Counted from the stretch's first letter, positions 17,649 to 26,025 are shown. The stretch: 64,000 nt of DNA from Candidatus Gastranaerophilales bacterium (GCA_023663225.1 JAMPHU010000002.1:1-64000); one strand, 5' to 3'. A program made the numbers and translations. Notes: generated by a model from the letters alone, not told the origin.

Positions 17649-17680
17649 AAACAGCTCATCCTTTGGATGAGCTGTTTCTA
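17646..17680. terminator. Perfect terminator hairpin after the HPr gene
   Basis: TAGAAACAGCTCATCC and GGATGAGCTGTTTCTA form a perfect 16-bp stem with a three-base loop. The HPr stop codon lies in the left arm. The trailing sequence is only moderately T-rich (TCATTATAT). Confidence 0.75.
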
Positions 17681-17715
17681 TCATTATATGTTCAGGTGGA
17701 GAAAGGAATGAGAAA

Positions 17716-19401
17716 ATGTTAAATTACAGTAGGTATCGTAAAAATCCGGTTGTGGACTATCCGGAACGTGAATGGCCGGGCAAGGAGATCGTCAAGGCAC
17801 CGGTCTGGTGCAGCGTAGATTTACGCGATGGCAATCAGGCTCTCATTGATCCCATGGTGGTGAGCGAAAAGGTAGAAATGTTTCAGTACTTGATCAAGCT
17901 GGGTTTTAAAGAGATTGAAATTGGTTTTCCCGCAGCCAGTCAGATTGAATTTGACTTTCTTCGTCAACTGGTGGAGAGGAAAATGATTCCCGATGATGTC
18001 GTGGTGCAGGTGTTGACACAGTGCAGGGAAGAATTGATCGAGCGGACTTTTGAGTCTATAGAAGGCTGCAAGCAGGCTATTGTACATATCTACAACTCTA
18101 CTTCCACCCTGCAGAGGGATGTCGTGTTTGGCATGGACAGGGGGCATATTACAGAGATTGCCGTAAACGGAACCAAGATGGTGAAAGAGCGTGCTGAGAA
18201 ATTTCCCGGCAAGATTATCCTGGAATATTCCCCTGAGAGTTTTACGGGGACAGAGTTGGATTATGCTCTCGAAATCTGCAATGCGGTGATCAGAACATGG
18301 GGGCCGACTCCGGAGAACCCTATGATACTCAATCTGCCTTCTACTGTGGAGATGAATACACCCAATGTCTATGCGGATCAGATCGAATGGATGATCCGGC
18401 ATCTGGATAATCGGGAGAGTATTATTTTGAGTGTACATCCGCACAATGACAGAGGTACGGGTGTGGCCAGCGCAGAACTGGCGTTGCTTGCGGGAGCTGA
18501 CCGCGTGGAGGGGACACTGTTTGGAAACGGTGAGCGAACCGGAAATGTGGATATTTTGACGATTGCGTACAATATGTTCTCCCAGGGGATCGATCCGAAG
18601 CTCAATATAGAACATGTGAATGAGATTATAGAGATTTATGAGAGATGCTGCAAGCTGCCCATCCATCCCAGGCATCCTTATGCCGGCAAGTTGGTATTTA
18701 CCGCGTTTTCCGGCTCACATCAGGATGCGATCAACAAGGGTGTGAAGGCGATGACGGAGAGGAACAGCCAGATCTGGCAGGTGCCTTACCTTCCTATTGA
18801 CCCTTCTGACATCGGCAGAGAGTATGAACCTATCGTGCGGATCAATTCACAGTCCGGCAAAGGCGGCGTGGCGTTTATTATGGACACGTATTTTGGCTTT
18901 AAGCTTCCCAAAGCGATGCACAAGGAGTTTGCAAATGTGATCCAGGACATCTCTGAGAAGCAGGGCGAAGTATCTCCCGAGCAGATTATGGAGAGCTTTA
19001 AGGCAGAATATCTGGATCGCAAGGAGCCGATGCATTTCAGAAGGCTTCGAGTGGATGACCTGAGTGGATCGGTCAAGACGGAATTTGATACGAGAGTGAC
19101 TGTAGTCTATACAGATCATGGGAAGGAGAGATTCTTTGAGGCGGTAGGAAACGGACCTATTGACGCGGTTCAAAGGGGATTGTCAGAGGACTTGAATATT
19201 TCCATTAAAGTACTGGATTATGAAGAGCACGCTCTACAGAGCGGAGCAAACTCCCAGGCGGCCGCATATATCCATCTTTTGGACAAAAACACTGGACATG
19301 TGACTTATGGCGTGGGTGTCAGCTCCAGCATTACCCGCGCATCTGTGCGAGCGATCTTTTCTGCGGTAAATCGCCTGGGTTTGGAAGGGGAGAATCGTTA
19401 G
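17716..19401 (+). CDS. leuA: 2-isopropylmalate synthase (long LeuA type)
   Basis: This enzyme condenses acetyl-CoA with 2-ketoisovalerate, the first committed step of leucine synthesis. The 561-residue length and N-terminus (MLNYSRYRKNPVVDYPEREW) match the long type 2 LeuA. The TIM-barrel active site shows SVDLRDGNQALIDP (catalytic Arg and metal Asp), HPHNDRGTG (the HxH metal ligands) and GNGERTGNVD. The C-terminal region (VKTEFDTRVTVVYTDHGKE to the end) is the leucine-sensing allosteric domain. It is preceded by AGAAAGGAATG. No T-box leader is seen in the 35 bases after the HPr hairpin, so its regulation is not evident. No other leu genes are nearby. Confidence 0.95.
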   Translation: MLNYSRYRKNPVVDYPEREWPGKEIVKAPVWCSVDLRDGNQALIDPMVVSEKVEMFQYLIKLGFKEIEIGFPAASQIEFDFLRQLVERKMIPDDVVVQVLTQCREELIERTFESIEGCKQAIVHIYNSTSTLQRDVVFGMDRGHITEIAVNGTKMVKERAEKFPGKIILEYSPESFTGTELDYALEICNAVIRTWGPTPENPMILNLPSTVEMNTPNVYADQIEWMIRHLDNRESIILSVHPHNDRGTGVASAELALLAGADRVEGTLFGNGERTGNVDILTIAYNMFSQGIDPKLNIEHVNEIIEIYERCCKLPIHPRHPYAGKLVFTAFSGSHQDAINKGVKAMTERNSQIWQVPYLPIDPSDIGREYEPIVRINSQSGKGGVAFIMDTYFGFKLPKAMHKEFANVIQDISEKQGEVSPEQIMESFKAEYLDRKEPMHFRRLRVDDLSGSVKTEFDTRVTVVYTDHGKERFFEAVGNGPIDAVQRGLSEDLNISIKVLDYEEHALQSGANSQAAAYIHLLDKNTGHVTYGVGVSSSITRASVRAIFSAVNRLGLEGENR

Positions 19402-19404
19402 GCT

Positions 19405-20583
19405 TTACCAGAAGGTGAAGTCGTCTCCCTCCTCTATAACGCAGATCATGGTTTTTCCGGTATTGAGAACGACCTCATTGCCGTAATCGTCATAATAGCG
19501 TGTGGCTCCATAGTCGGAAGTTTTTTCCCATGTGACATGGATGCCGCGGCCATTGGTGAAGAACCAGCCGTCCCTGGTGGTGTCATGGCATTGAAATACC
19601 AGATATCCTTCACCCAACTCTTCGTACTTCACAACCTGTACCAGTATGTTCTTGAAGGAGAGTTGTTCTTTGGTCACGGCGTCCGTATGCGGGCCGTCGG
19701 AATCGCCGATCAGACGTTGGTAACGGTAATAAAGTCCGTCCTCCTCGTTGTATTCAAAATAGCATCTTGTCAGAGGATAACAGCCGGACATGTCAATATA
19801 CGCGGCTGACCGTGCACCAAATCCATACTGTGCCAGAGTGTTGGGATCTGCCTTGGAAGCGAACTGAAAATGGTTTTCATCCGTCAGACCGCGATAAGTA
19901 AGACTGTAGCCTTTTTTCTTGATGACCTGCATCAGACCGGATCCGGAGACATAGCCGTTATGAGGGGCAGGGCGAGTGGTCGTGCGGAAAAAGGCGCTGC
20001 TGTCTTCAGACAGATTGCCATTGACATTTTCTGTGGTGGGTTCTGCGATCAAGTCGTCGATAAAATAAGGGCCGCCGTAATGTACAATGAAAGCGTCCCA
20101 CTCAAATGACCAATAAGCGAAATAGGAGCGAAGGCTTCTCACATTTCCGATCTGGTCCAATTTTTCCCAGTCTTCATAAATCGCCATAAGGCGTGTCATA
20201 CGGCCTTCTACATTGGCTTCGTAGACAACAGAGGCTTCTGAGAGATTGTAATGAGGAACGGCGTCCTTTTCGTTGGGAATGATGACTGCGATAGGGCGGG
20301 TGGCTGCCACGTCCGCATCGACCCACTCGTTTGTGAGGGGACTTCGCACCATACCCTCGTGTGGGGGGACTGTGTCGTCCGTCACTACCACATAAGCGGG
20401 GCCGTTTCCGGCGGAATCACCGGTGGAGAGCACATCAGAATCGGTAGATTCGTCTGTTTCGAAGGAACTGGTTTCTTCCGGTATGTCATCCGGCTTTCCG
20501 CAAGAGGTCAGTACTGCTAAGATTACTAATATTGCAATATAGACGAATAATCGTGCGCCAGTTTTTATTTTTTCCATAATCAT
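19405..20583 (-). CDS. DUF3048 (YerB-like) lipoprotein
   Basis: This 392-residue secreted lipoprotein starts with a positively charged N-terminus and a hydrophobic stretch ending LAVLTSCG, a lipobox with the lipidated Cys at about residue 28. An acidic Ser/Thr linker follows. The mature part shows the DUF3048 pattern: SPLTNEWVDADVAATRPIAV, VYEANVEGRMTRLMAIYED, IGNVRSLRSYFAYWSFEWD and a C-terminal region with RDGWFFTNGRGIHVTWEK and LNTGKTMICVI. Bacillus YerB is the best-known relative; its function is poorly understood. It is convergent with leuA, only three bases apart, and transcribed from its own promoter. CAGGGAG precedes the ATG by about 6 bases. Confidence 0.9.
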   Translation of the reverse strand: MIMEKIKTGARLFVYIAILVILAVLTSCGKPDDIPEETSSFETDESTDSDVLSTGDSAGNGPAYVVVTDDTVPPHEGMVRSPLTNEWVDADVAATRPIAVIIPNEKDAVPHYNLSEASVVYEANVEGRMTRLMAIYEDWEKLDQIGNVRSLRSYFAYWSFEWDAFIVHYGGPYFIDDLIAEPTTENVNGNLSEDSSAFFRTTTRPAPHNGYVSGSGLMQVIKKKGYSLTYRGLTDENHFQFASKADPNTLAQYGFGARSAAYIDMSGCYPLTRCYFEYNEEDGLYYRYQRLIGDSDGPHTDAVTKEQLSFKNILVQVVKYEELGEGYLVFQCHDTTRDGWFFTNGRGIHVTWEKTSDYGATRYYDDYGNEVVLNTGKTMICVIEEGDDFTFW

Positions 20584-20646
20584 ATCATACTCCCTGCAGT
20601 CACCCCGGTTGATGAAAGGGGTGTGTGCCTGAATAACACTAAAAGG

Positions 20647-20675
20647 ATTATAGCATAAAAAAAGACATATGTCAT
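20647..20675 (-). promoter_or_regulatory. Sigma-A promoter for the DUF3048 lipoprotein gene
   Basis: On the minus strand, ATGACA (20675-20670), a 17-base spacer and a perfect TATAAT (20652-20647), about 64 bases before the start codon. Confidence 0.6.
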
Positions 20676-20711
20676 CAAATTATAGGGGATTTTAGCTAAT
20701 CTTAAGAAATA

Positions 20712-21170
20712 TCAGAATTGATAAATCACGATGGCAGTCAGCACACCGAGAATCGCTCCCATCAGGACTTGAAGAGGTGTGTGACCGACAAATTCTTTTA
20801 ACTTATCATAGGCGGTAAGCTCGCTGCGTCCCATATTTTCAAAGACTTCCAGGATATCGTTGAGCAGCTTGGCCTGGATGCCGGTCTCGCGGCGGACACC
20901 CATGGCGTCATACATGACAATGATCGCCAAAATGAGGGTGATGGCAAACTCAAAGCTCCCCGCGCCATACTCACAGCAGGAGGCGGTGGTCAGAGCACAT
21001 GCGGTCGCAGAGTGGGAGCTTGGCATACCGCCGCTGCCCACCAGACGTTCCGCGTTGAATTGTCCGGAAAAGATAGTGTGAATCAAAGTTTTGAGGATCT
21101 GGGCAACAAACCATCCCGCCACGGCAGAAATCAGTATTTTATTAGTGATCAGCTCTTGCATAAAAGACAT
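20712..21170 (-). CDS. Divergent PAP2 (DUF212) membrane protein
   Basis: This 152-residue integral membrane protein of the DUF212 family is distantly related to PAP2/vanadium haloperoxidase phosphatases. It has about four transmembrane segments. Conserved motifs are SAVAGWFVAQILKTLIH, GSGGMPSSHSATACALTTA, VMYDAMGVRRETG and KEFVGHTPLQVLMGAILGVL. The SSHS and GHT histidines correspond to the PAP2-type active site, so a lipid phosphatase activity is plausible but not demonstrated. Family members are common next to unrelated housekeeping genes in Firmicutes. It is divergent from the GtrB-like gene, sharing a 143-base intergenic region. Confidence 0.9.
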   Translation of the reverse strand: MSFMQELITNKILISAVAGWFVAQILKTLIHTIFSGQFNAERLVGSGGMPSSHSATACALTTASCCEYGAGSFEFAITLILAIIVMYDAMGVRRETGIQAKLLNDILEVFENMGRSELTAYDKLKEFVGHTPLQVLMGAILGVLTAIVIYQF

Positions 21171-21203
21171 ATTGGCACTTCCTTATATATGATTCCTTTT
21201 TTT

Positions 21204-21232
21204 AGTATACTGCAAAACCCGCCAAAAGTCCA
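21204..21232 (-). promoter_or_regulatory. Probable promoter for the DUF212 gene
   Basis: On the minus strand, TGGACT (21232-21227), a 17-base spacer and TATACT (21209-21204), 34 bases before the start codon. Confidence 0.5.
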
Positions 21233-21252
21233 GGCGAGATACAAGCTATGTC

Positions 21253-21281
21253 TTGCAGTTTGATTTTGGGTATAGTATACT
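21253..21281 (+). promoter_or_regulatory. Sigma-A promoter for the GtrB-like glycosyltransferase
   Basis: TTGCAG at 21253-21258, a 17-base spacer and TATACT at 21276-21281, 32 bases before the chosen start codon. Confidence 0.6.
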
Positions 21282-21313
21282 TAGTGAAAAGTTGCCAATT
21301 ACAGGAGGAGAGA

Positions 21314-22243
21314 ATGAGCTTACTGAGTGTTATTGTCCCTTGCTATAATGAGGAGGAGAACATAGCGCCGTTTTATGAGGAACTGATAAAGAATGATCCG
21401 TTTCTTACCCGCAAGGGGATGGAGATGGAAGTTTTATACATTAATGACGGCTCAAGAGACCAGACGGTCTCTGAAGTAAAAAAACTGCATGAGAAGGATG
21501 CGCGTGTGCATCTGGTCTCTTTTTCACGAAATTTTGGCAAAGAGGCGGCCATGTACGCGGGACTGGAGAAGTCCAAGGGCGATTATATCGTGATGATGGA
21601 TGCGGATCTACAGGATCCGCCTGCGTTGTTGCCGGAGATGATAGATTATATTGAGCAGGGATATGACTCCGTGGCGACCAGAAGGGTCTCCCGAAAAGGA
21701 GAGCCGCCTGTGCGCAGTTTTTTTGCCCGTATTTTTTACCATCTTATGAGAAAGATTTCACAGACGGAAATGATGGATGGAGCCAGGGATTACAGGCTTA
21801 TGACAAGACAGATGGTCGATGCCATTTTATCCATGAAAGAGTACAACCGTTTTACCAAGGGGATATTCGGTTGGGTCGGCTTTGACACGAAATGGCTGGA
21901 ATATGAGAATGTGGAGCGTGCGAGAGGAGAGACCAAATGGAACTTTTGGAAATTGCTCATGTATTCCTTTGAAGGAATCGTTGCATTTTCCACGGCTCCG
22001 CTGATGATAGCTTCCCTGATGGGCGTGCTGTTGTGCCTGGCGGCTTTTTTGATGATCGTGTTTATTATTGTCAGAAAATTGATCTTTGGGGACCCTGTGT
22101 CGGGATGGCCTTCCCTGGTTTGCATTATTTTGACGACCAGCGGCGTGCAATTTTTCTGCACAGGTATTTTGGGGCAATACCTTGCTAAAACTTATATGGA
22201 GGTAAAGAGGCGACCGATCTATCTGGTGAAGGAAGAGTTGTGA
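21314..22243 (+). CDS. GtrB/DPM1-like membrane glycosyltransferase (GT2)
   Basis: This 309-residue GT2 enzyme of the polyprenyl-phosphate glycosyltransferase group loads a hexose onto undecaprenyl phosphate on the inner membrane face. The N-terminal domain shows SVIVPCYNEEENI, YINDGSRDQT, FSRNFGKEAAMYAGLE, MMDADLQDPP (DxD metal site) and RFTKGIFGWVGF. The C-terminus has two transmembrane helices (about 225-250 and 265-285). ATG 21314 follows AGGAGGAGAG; upstream in-frame codons lack a ribosome binding site. It is monocistronic with its own promoter and lies outside the main polysaccharide blocks, so it may serve a separate side-chain modification. Confidence 0.92.
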   Translation: MSLLSVIVPCYNEEENIAPFYEELIKNDPFLTRKGMEMEVLYINDGSRDQTVSEVKKLHEKDARVHLVSFSRNFGKEAAMYAGLEKSKGDYIVMMDADLQDPPALLPEMIDYIEQGYDSVATRRVSRKGEPPVRSFFARIFYHLMRKISQTEMMDGARDYRLMTRQMVDAILSMKEYNRFTKGIFGWVGFDTKWLEYENVERARGETKWNFWKLLMYSFEGIVAFSTAPLMIASLMGVLLCLAAFLMIVFIIVRKLIFGDPVSGWPSLVCIILTTSGVQFFCTGILGQYLAKTYMEVKRRPIYLVKEEL

Positions 22244-22254
22244 AAACATATAAG

Positions 22255-22272
22255 TCACACCTGTGATTTTTT
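22255..22272 (+). terminator. Weak terminator after the GtrB-like gene
   Basis: TCAC-ACCT-GTGA hairpin followed by six Ts. The stem is very short, so efficiency is doubtful. Confidence 0.35.
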
Positions 22273-22285
22273 ACGTTTTCTTAAC

Positions 22286-22314
22286 GTTACAGAAATTGAC
22301 AACTGTGATAAAAT
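22286..22314 (+). promoter_or_regulatory. Possible promoter for the Spo0A-C gene
   Basis: GTTACA at 22286-22291, a 17-base spacer and TAAAAT at 22309-22314. A perfect TTGACA at 22296-22301 also exists, with only a weak -10 (TTATCG) at 17 bases. No obvious 0A box was seen. Confidence 0.35.
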
Positions 22315-22367
22315 GTGGTTATCGGTAGATATAAAATCAGTTATTGCAAGCGAAAGGGGAGAGGTAA

Positions 22368-22745
22368 ATGGATATTACTGCAGTAAAGGATTATGAGCTG
22401 GAGCGATATGTGACAGATATCATGTTGGACATCGGCGTACCAGCGCATTTGAAAGGGTATCATTACCTGCGGGATGCCATTATATTGACCGGTAAGGACA
22501 TGGAGATCGCCAGCAGCGTGACGAAGCTTTTGTATCCGACTATTGCCAAACATTTTAAGACCACCAATCAAAAGGTGGAAAGAGCGATCCGCAATGCCAT
22601 AGAGGTGTCGTGGTCGAGAGGAAATCCTCGTACTTATGAGGAAATGTTTGGGTATTCGGCTGCGTCAGGGAAGGCGAGACCTACCAACAGCGAGTACATA
22701 GCGCGTATTGCAGACAAGGTGAGGCTGGATTATAAAGCAATGTGA
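22368..22745 (+). CDS. Free-standing Spo0A C-terminal (DNA-binding) domain protein
   Basis: The 125 residues consist only of the sigma/DNA-binding effector domain of Spo0A: VTDIMLDIGVPAHLKGYHYLRDAI, LYPTIAKHFKTTNQKVERAIRNAIEVSWSRGN, RPTNSEYIARIADKVRLD. The recognition helix region (TTNQKVERAIRNAIE) is well preserved. There is no phosphoacceptor receiver domain, so it cannot be switched by phosphorylation the way Spo0A is. It might act as a constitutive binder or competitor at 0A boxes; that is inference. AAGGGGAGAGG precedes the ATG. The gene is monocistronic and ends in a strong terminator. It is not a truncated spo0A, because its start and ribosome binding site are well formed. Confidence 0.88.
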   Translation: MDITAVKDYELERYVTDIMLDIGVPAHLKGYHYLRDAIILTGKDMEIASSVTKLLYPTIAKHFKTTNQKVERAIRNAIEVSWSRGNPRTYEEMFGYSAASGKARPTNSEYIARIADKVRLDYKAM

Positions 22746-22759
22746 AAAATGACGGCTGG

Positions 22760-22813
22760 GGTCGTCGCACGATAGCGGAATGGTATCCGCTGTTGGGCGG
22801 CGGCTCTTTTTTT
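22760..22813 (+). terminator. Strong terminator after the Spo0A-C gene
   Basis: GTCGTCGC pairs with GCGGCGGC (with G-T pairs), enclosing a second hairpin AGCGGA/TCCGCT, followed by CTTTTTTT. Confidence 0.75.
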
Positions 22814-22880
22814 GTCCATTCAGCTATAAAGGGATTGTGGTTTCGACATAGGAACATTTGGGGGAGGGACGCTTAGGGAC

Positions 22881-22922
22881 GGAGCATAGGTTGCAGAGAA
22901 GGCTTTCTGTGACCTATGCTCC
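22881..22922. repeat. Long inverted repeat, orphan structured element
   Basis: GGAGCATAGGT pairs perfectly with ACCTATGCTCC around a 20-base centre that can itself pair (CAGAGAA/TTTCTG). It has no T-tract and lies in a gene-free region, so it does not look like an ordinary terminator. It could be one end of a small mobile element or part of a structured RNA. Confidence 0.5.
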
Positions 22923-23237
22923 TGTATCCTGCAATTCCAAAGAGTATCCCCTCCTCACAATCCGGATCATAACGTTAGTTAGCATAAAGACCACTCGACA
23001 TTGCCGGTTACTTGCCCCGCTGAAGCTAAATATCGGCAATATCAGCTTGCTTTCCGGCTCGCAGCATCCGAAAAAGGCTGAACAGTTGTTGCTTCTCACA
23101 TCCATGCCAGTACATCAGTGCCCGCGACCCTATGAAAAGTAACGAACCGTTCCGAGGGACTGGTATAAACAGGATAAATGTGGTAAAATCAAAAAGGTAT
23201 ACAAAATCACAAGTGATTGGACGAAGGAGGAGCAGAT
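22923..23237. other. Gene-poor spacer before the polysaccharide region
   Basis: Frames are open on both strands here (94 codons on plus from 22858, 63 codons on minus from 23105 to 22914). Neither has a convincing ribosome binding site or recognisable family. The minus-strand frame stops inside the inverted repeat at 22881-22922. I regard it as non-coding or repeat-derived. A TAAAAT at 23184-23189 may be the -10 for the following gene. Confidence 0.4.
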
Positions 23238-24212
23238 GTGGTTTATCTGTTGTGTCTCTTTATGATTCTGGTTCCTTTCGTGCTGGGCCGAGGGGCGTTA
23301 TGTCTGCTATACAGAAAGCAGCCCTTACAGGGGATTGCTCTGGCGGACAGCGTGCTTACAGGATATATTATGATGATCGGACTCGTCGAGGCGGCGCATC
23401 TGGCAACGTTGGTTCGGAAGGGGTCTTTTTCCGGTTGTATCAAGTTGTTCGCGATAGCGTTGGGAGTGTGCCTAGCCGCCATGTTGTGTGTGGTGATCCG
23501 GTATTTGCGTAAGCAGGGGAAGGACAAGCTGTTTTCCAAAGGGCCGACCAGCCGCAGGGAACTACTTCTCTGGTTGATCTTTGCCATGCTGTTTGTGATA
23601 CAGGCAACGCTTGTGGCGACAAAACAGCAGGTTTATCTGGGGGGCGATATGACGGTGGAGACGGTGAACAGCTTTTTGACAGACGATGCGATCTATCAGG
23701 TCAACCCCATGACCGGCGCGTCCTATTCCTTGGGGATACCCCTGCGTTTGAAGATATTGTGCCTGCCCACTTTTTATGGAATCCTCTGTAGCCTGTTTGG
23801 TCTGGAGGCTTGGCAGGTGGTGTGGGTTGTGATGCCGATTCTCACGCTGGTTTACAGCTATTTAGCCTACAGCTTGCTCGCGAAGATCTTTTTCCCCGCA
23901 TCCGGCGAGAAAAGAGGATGTTTTTTGATCTTAGTGGCTATTTTGTATCTGGCAGGAGATTATCTGTATGGGATGGATGGCTTTGGCGTAATGCATGGCG
24001 GATTCAGGGGGAATACGATCCGAATGGCGGTATTGCTGCCCTATACGTTAGGGTTGGTCTGTCGCAGACGTTGGCGACAGGCAGTGCTCTGCATTTTGGC
24101 GGAAGCGTGTATTGTCTGGACTTTGTACGGGATGGGGGCCTGTCTGTTCGTGGCGGCAGGCATGGTGGCAGTTCACATTTTGACAAGGCGGAAAAATTTT
24201 TTGTTTGAGTAG
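23238..24212 (+). CDS. DUF6077-type polytopic membrane protein, N-terminal part
   Basis: This 324-residue membrane protein has about eight hydrophobic segments. An extracytoplasmic loop carries DMTVETVNSFLTDDAIYQVNP, MTGASYSLGIPLRLKI, typical of the DUF6077 family often found near glycosylation loci in Lachnospiraceae. Family members are usually much longer, and the next gene supplies further transmembrane helices and a soluble tail. The pair may therefore be a naturally split or secondarily broken DUF6077 protein. GTG 23238 lies 7 bases after GGAGG. Function unknown; a GT-C-like membrane role is only a guess. Confidence 0.65.
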   Translation: MVYLLCLFMILVPFVLGRGALCLLYRKQPLQGIALADSVLTGYIMMIGLVEAAHLATLVRKGSFSGCIKLFAIALGVCLAAMLCVVIRYLRKQGKDKLFSKGPTSRRELLLWLIFAMLFVIQATLVATKQQVYLGGDMTVETVNSFLTDDAIYQVNPMTGASYSLGIPLRLKILCLPTFYGILCSLFGLEAWQVVWVVMPILTLVYSYLAYSLLAKIFFPASGEKRGCFLILVAILYLAGDYLYGMDGFGVMHGGFRGNTIRMAVLLPYTLGLVCRRRWRQAVLCILAEACIVWTLYGMGACLFVAAGMVAVHILTRRKNFLFE

Positions 24213-24232
24213 AGAAAGGCGTATTGATCGGT

Positions 24233-25105
24233 ATGAGAGGACTGATAAAAAATGCCTGGCTGGGCTGGAATCGATATATGGATGCCGGAAAATTTGCCGC
24301 ACTTCTCTTTTCGGTGATCCTGTTTCTGGTGCTTTGGAATAAGATCGGGGCGGATGGGAAAAATCGAAAAAAGCGCTTGATACTGGAAAGGGAAGCGCAA
24401 GACAGCTTGACCTATGCGACGTTTACGGCGGCGGCTTGTGTGTTTCCTCTGACAGCGGCGGTGTTGATGCTTTATCAGACCAGATTTTATGATTATGAAT
24501 GGATATGGAATTTGGTGCCGACGACTGCGATCATTGCTCTGGGTGGGACGATTTTCCTGGATAAAATATGGGAAGACTATTTGGGTCAGAAGAAAAAATG
24601 GGAGCCATTTGTTGTAACAGGTGTTTTTTTTGCAATTATTTTTTTCTGTGGAAACCTGGGGCAGGGAAGCTGGAGCGATGGTGTGGACAGGGAGGAGCGA
24701 ACTCGAATTGTCCATATTCTTGAACTGCTGCAAGAGGAGAGAGGGCAACAGGAGCTTTGTCTGTGGGCGCCCAGGGAAGTTATGGAGTGCGCCGGATTTT
24801 ATGCGGAGGACATCTGCCTGCTCTATGGGAGAGATATGTGGGATGGTGCCCTGGGGGCCTATACCTATGATGTTTACGATGAGACGAGGCAGGAGTTGTA
24901 TCGGCGGATGAGTCAGGCGGAGGAGACCGGATCTTTGCAGAGCGCATCGGACGGTCTAAGCTGTATCAAGGAGGCTCTTAATCTGGGTGTGAACTGCATT
25001 TTGCTGCCGGATGGGATGAAGCCGGAGGAGCTGGAGGAAATTTCTCGAGAACTGCAGGTTGAGGTTGTGGACTGGAACGGCTATGTTTGGCTGAAGATAA
25101 CATGA
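24233..25105 (+). CDS. Membrane protein, probable second half of the DUF6077-like unit
   Basis: About 290 residues with four predicted transmembrane helices in the first half (FAALLFSVILFLVLWNKI, ATFTAAACVFPLTAAVLML, LVPTTAIIALGGTIFL, FVVTGVFFAIIFFCGNL). A soluble extracytoplasmic domain of about 150 residues follows, containing ELCLWAPREVMECAGFY and CILLPDGMKPEELEEI. The organisation continues that of the preceding gene, 20 bases away. ATG 24233 is chosen; TTG 24224, closer to AAAGG, would add three residues. I recognise no catalytic motif. The two genes start the first polysaccharide block. Confidence 0.55.
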   Translation: MRGLIKNAWLGWNRYMDAGKFAALLFSVILFLVLWNKIGADGKNRKKRLILEREAQDSLTYATFTAAACVFPLTAAVLMLYQTRFYDYEWIWNLVPTTAIIALGGTIFLDKIWEDYLGQKKKWEPFVVTGVFFAIIFFCGNLGQGSWSDGVDREERTRIVHILELLQEERGQQELCLWAPREVMECAGFYAEDICLLYGRDMWDGALGAYTYDVYDETRQELYRRMSQAEETGSLQSASDGLSCIKEALNLGVNCILLPDGMKPEELEEISRELQVEVVDWNGYVWLKIT

Positions 25106-25156
25106 TTTTTGTGTGTGGGAAAGGAAATCGAGAGCGAACTGCAAGGAGGAATACAC

Positions 25157-25906
25157 ATGGTCAGCATTATTGTGCCGGTCTATCATGTGGAAAAATATAT
25201 CAGAGAGACCATGGATTGTGTGCGCAGCCAGACATATAGCGATTGGGAGCTTCTGTTGGTGGAGGATTGTGGGAAAGATGATTGCGCACGCCTGATCCAA
25301 CAATATATTGCTGATACGGGAGACAAAAGGATCCGGCTGCTTAGACAGCCTGTCAATATGGGCGCGGCGGCCGCACGCAACAGAGGGGTCGAGGAGGCTT
25401 TGGGACGCTATATTGCCTATTTGGATGCAGACGATCTGTGGGTTCCTGAAAAATTGGAGCGGGAATTGGCGTTCATGGAGGAAAAAAAAGCAGCTTTTGC
25501 GTTTACCGGGTATGAGTTTGCTGACGAAAATGGCAGAGGAACCGGTCATGTGGTGAGTGTGCCTGCAACCCTTTCCTATAAGGAAGCTTTGAAAAATACT
25601 ACCATTTTCACAACAACTGTTATGTTTGACACGGAGAAGATTGACAAGAGCCTTCTTAAAATGCCCATGATCAAGAGCGAGGATACTGCACTGTGGTGGA
25701 AAATCTTGCGGGAGGGTTATACTGCGTATGGACTGAATGAGAATCTGGTGAAGTACCGCCGCACGGGCAAGACACTGTCTTCCAATAAACTCGAAGCGAT
25801 ACGTCGTATTTGGAATCTGTACAGAAAGGCGGAAAATATGAGTGTGATAAGCAGTGCCTATCATTTTTGTTTTTGGGCGGTGCGAGCTGTGAAACGTCGG
25901 GTATAA
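25157..25906 (+). CDS. Glycosyltransferase family 2
   Basis: This 249-residue soluble GT2 enzyme has an N-terminal GT-A fold: VSIIVPVYHVEKYIRETMD, VEDCGKDD, NMGAAAARNRGVEEALGRYI and AYLDADDLWVPEKLE (DxD). Later SEDTALWWKILREGY and KYRRTGKTLSSNKL are typical of the teichoic-acid/capsule GT2 subgroup. It probably transfers a sugar from a nucleotide sugar onto a polyprenyl-linked acceptor. AAGGAGG lies 7 bases before ATG 25157. It follows the membrane pair by 51 bases. Confidence 0.9.
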   Translation: MVSIIVPVYHVEKYIRETMDCVRSQTYSDWELLLVEDCGKDDCARLIQQYIADTGDKRIRLLRQPVNMGAAAARNRGVEEALGRYIAYLDADDLWVPEKLERELAFMEEKKAAFAFTGYEFADENGRGTGHVVSVPATLSYKEALKNTTIFTTTVMFDTEKIDKSLLKMPMIKSEDTALWWKILREGYTAYGLNENLVKYRRTGKTLSSNKLEAIRRIWNLYRKAENMSVISSAYHFCFWAVRAVKRRV

Positions 25907-25949
25907 GGTGCGTTTAGGGATGCTTTTTTCGGAATTTAATCAAAAATCA

Positions 25950-25978
25950 TGTCCAAATATGAGGAAATATGTTATACT
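25950..25978 (+). promoter_or_regulatory. Possible promoter for the block I sugar transferase operon
   Basis: TGTCCA at 25950-25955, a 17-base spacer and TATACT at 25973-25978, 47 bases before the ATG. The -35 is poor. Confidence 0.45.
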
Positions 25979-26025
25979 GAAATTTATGTTTAACCTGCAA
26001 TGACTATGCGGAGGAAAATAGTTGC

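Noticed and set aside
17681..17715. T-box or other leader element before leuA
   Set aside because: Only 35 bases separate the HPr hairpin from leuA, with no T-box sequence or specifier hairpin.
22914..23105. Possible 63-codon gene on the minus strand
   Set aside because: It ends inside a hairpin, lacks a clear ribosome binding site and matches no family I can name. Kept only as part of the spacer finding.
22858..23142. Possible 94-codon gene on the plus strand
   Set aside because: No ribosome binding site fits, the sequence is Leu/Ser/Arg-rich without family features, and a minus-strand frame is equally open.
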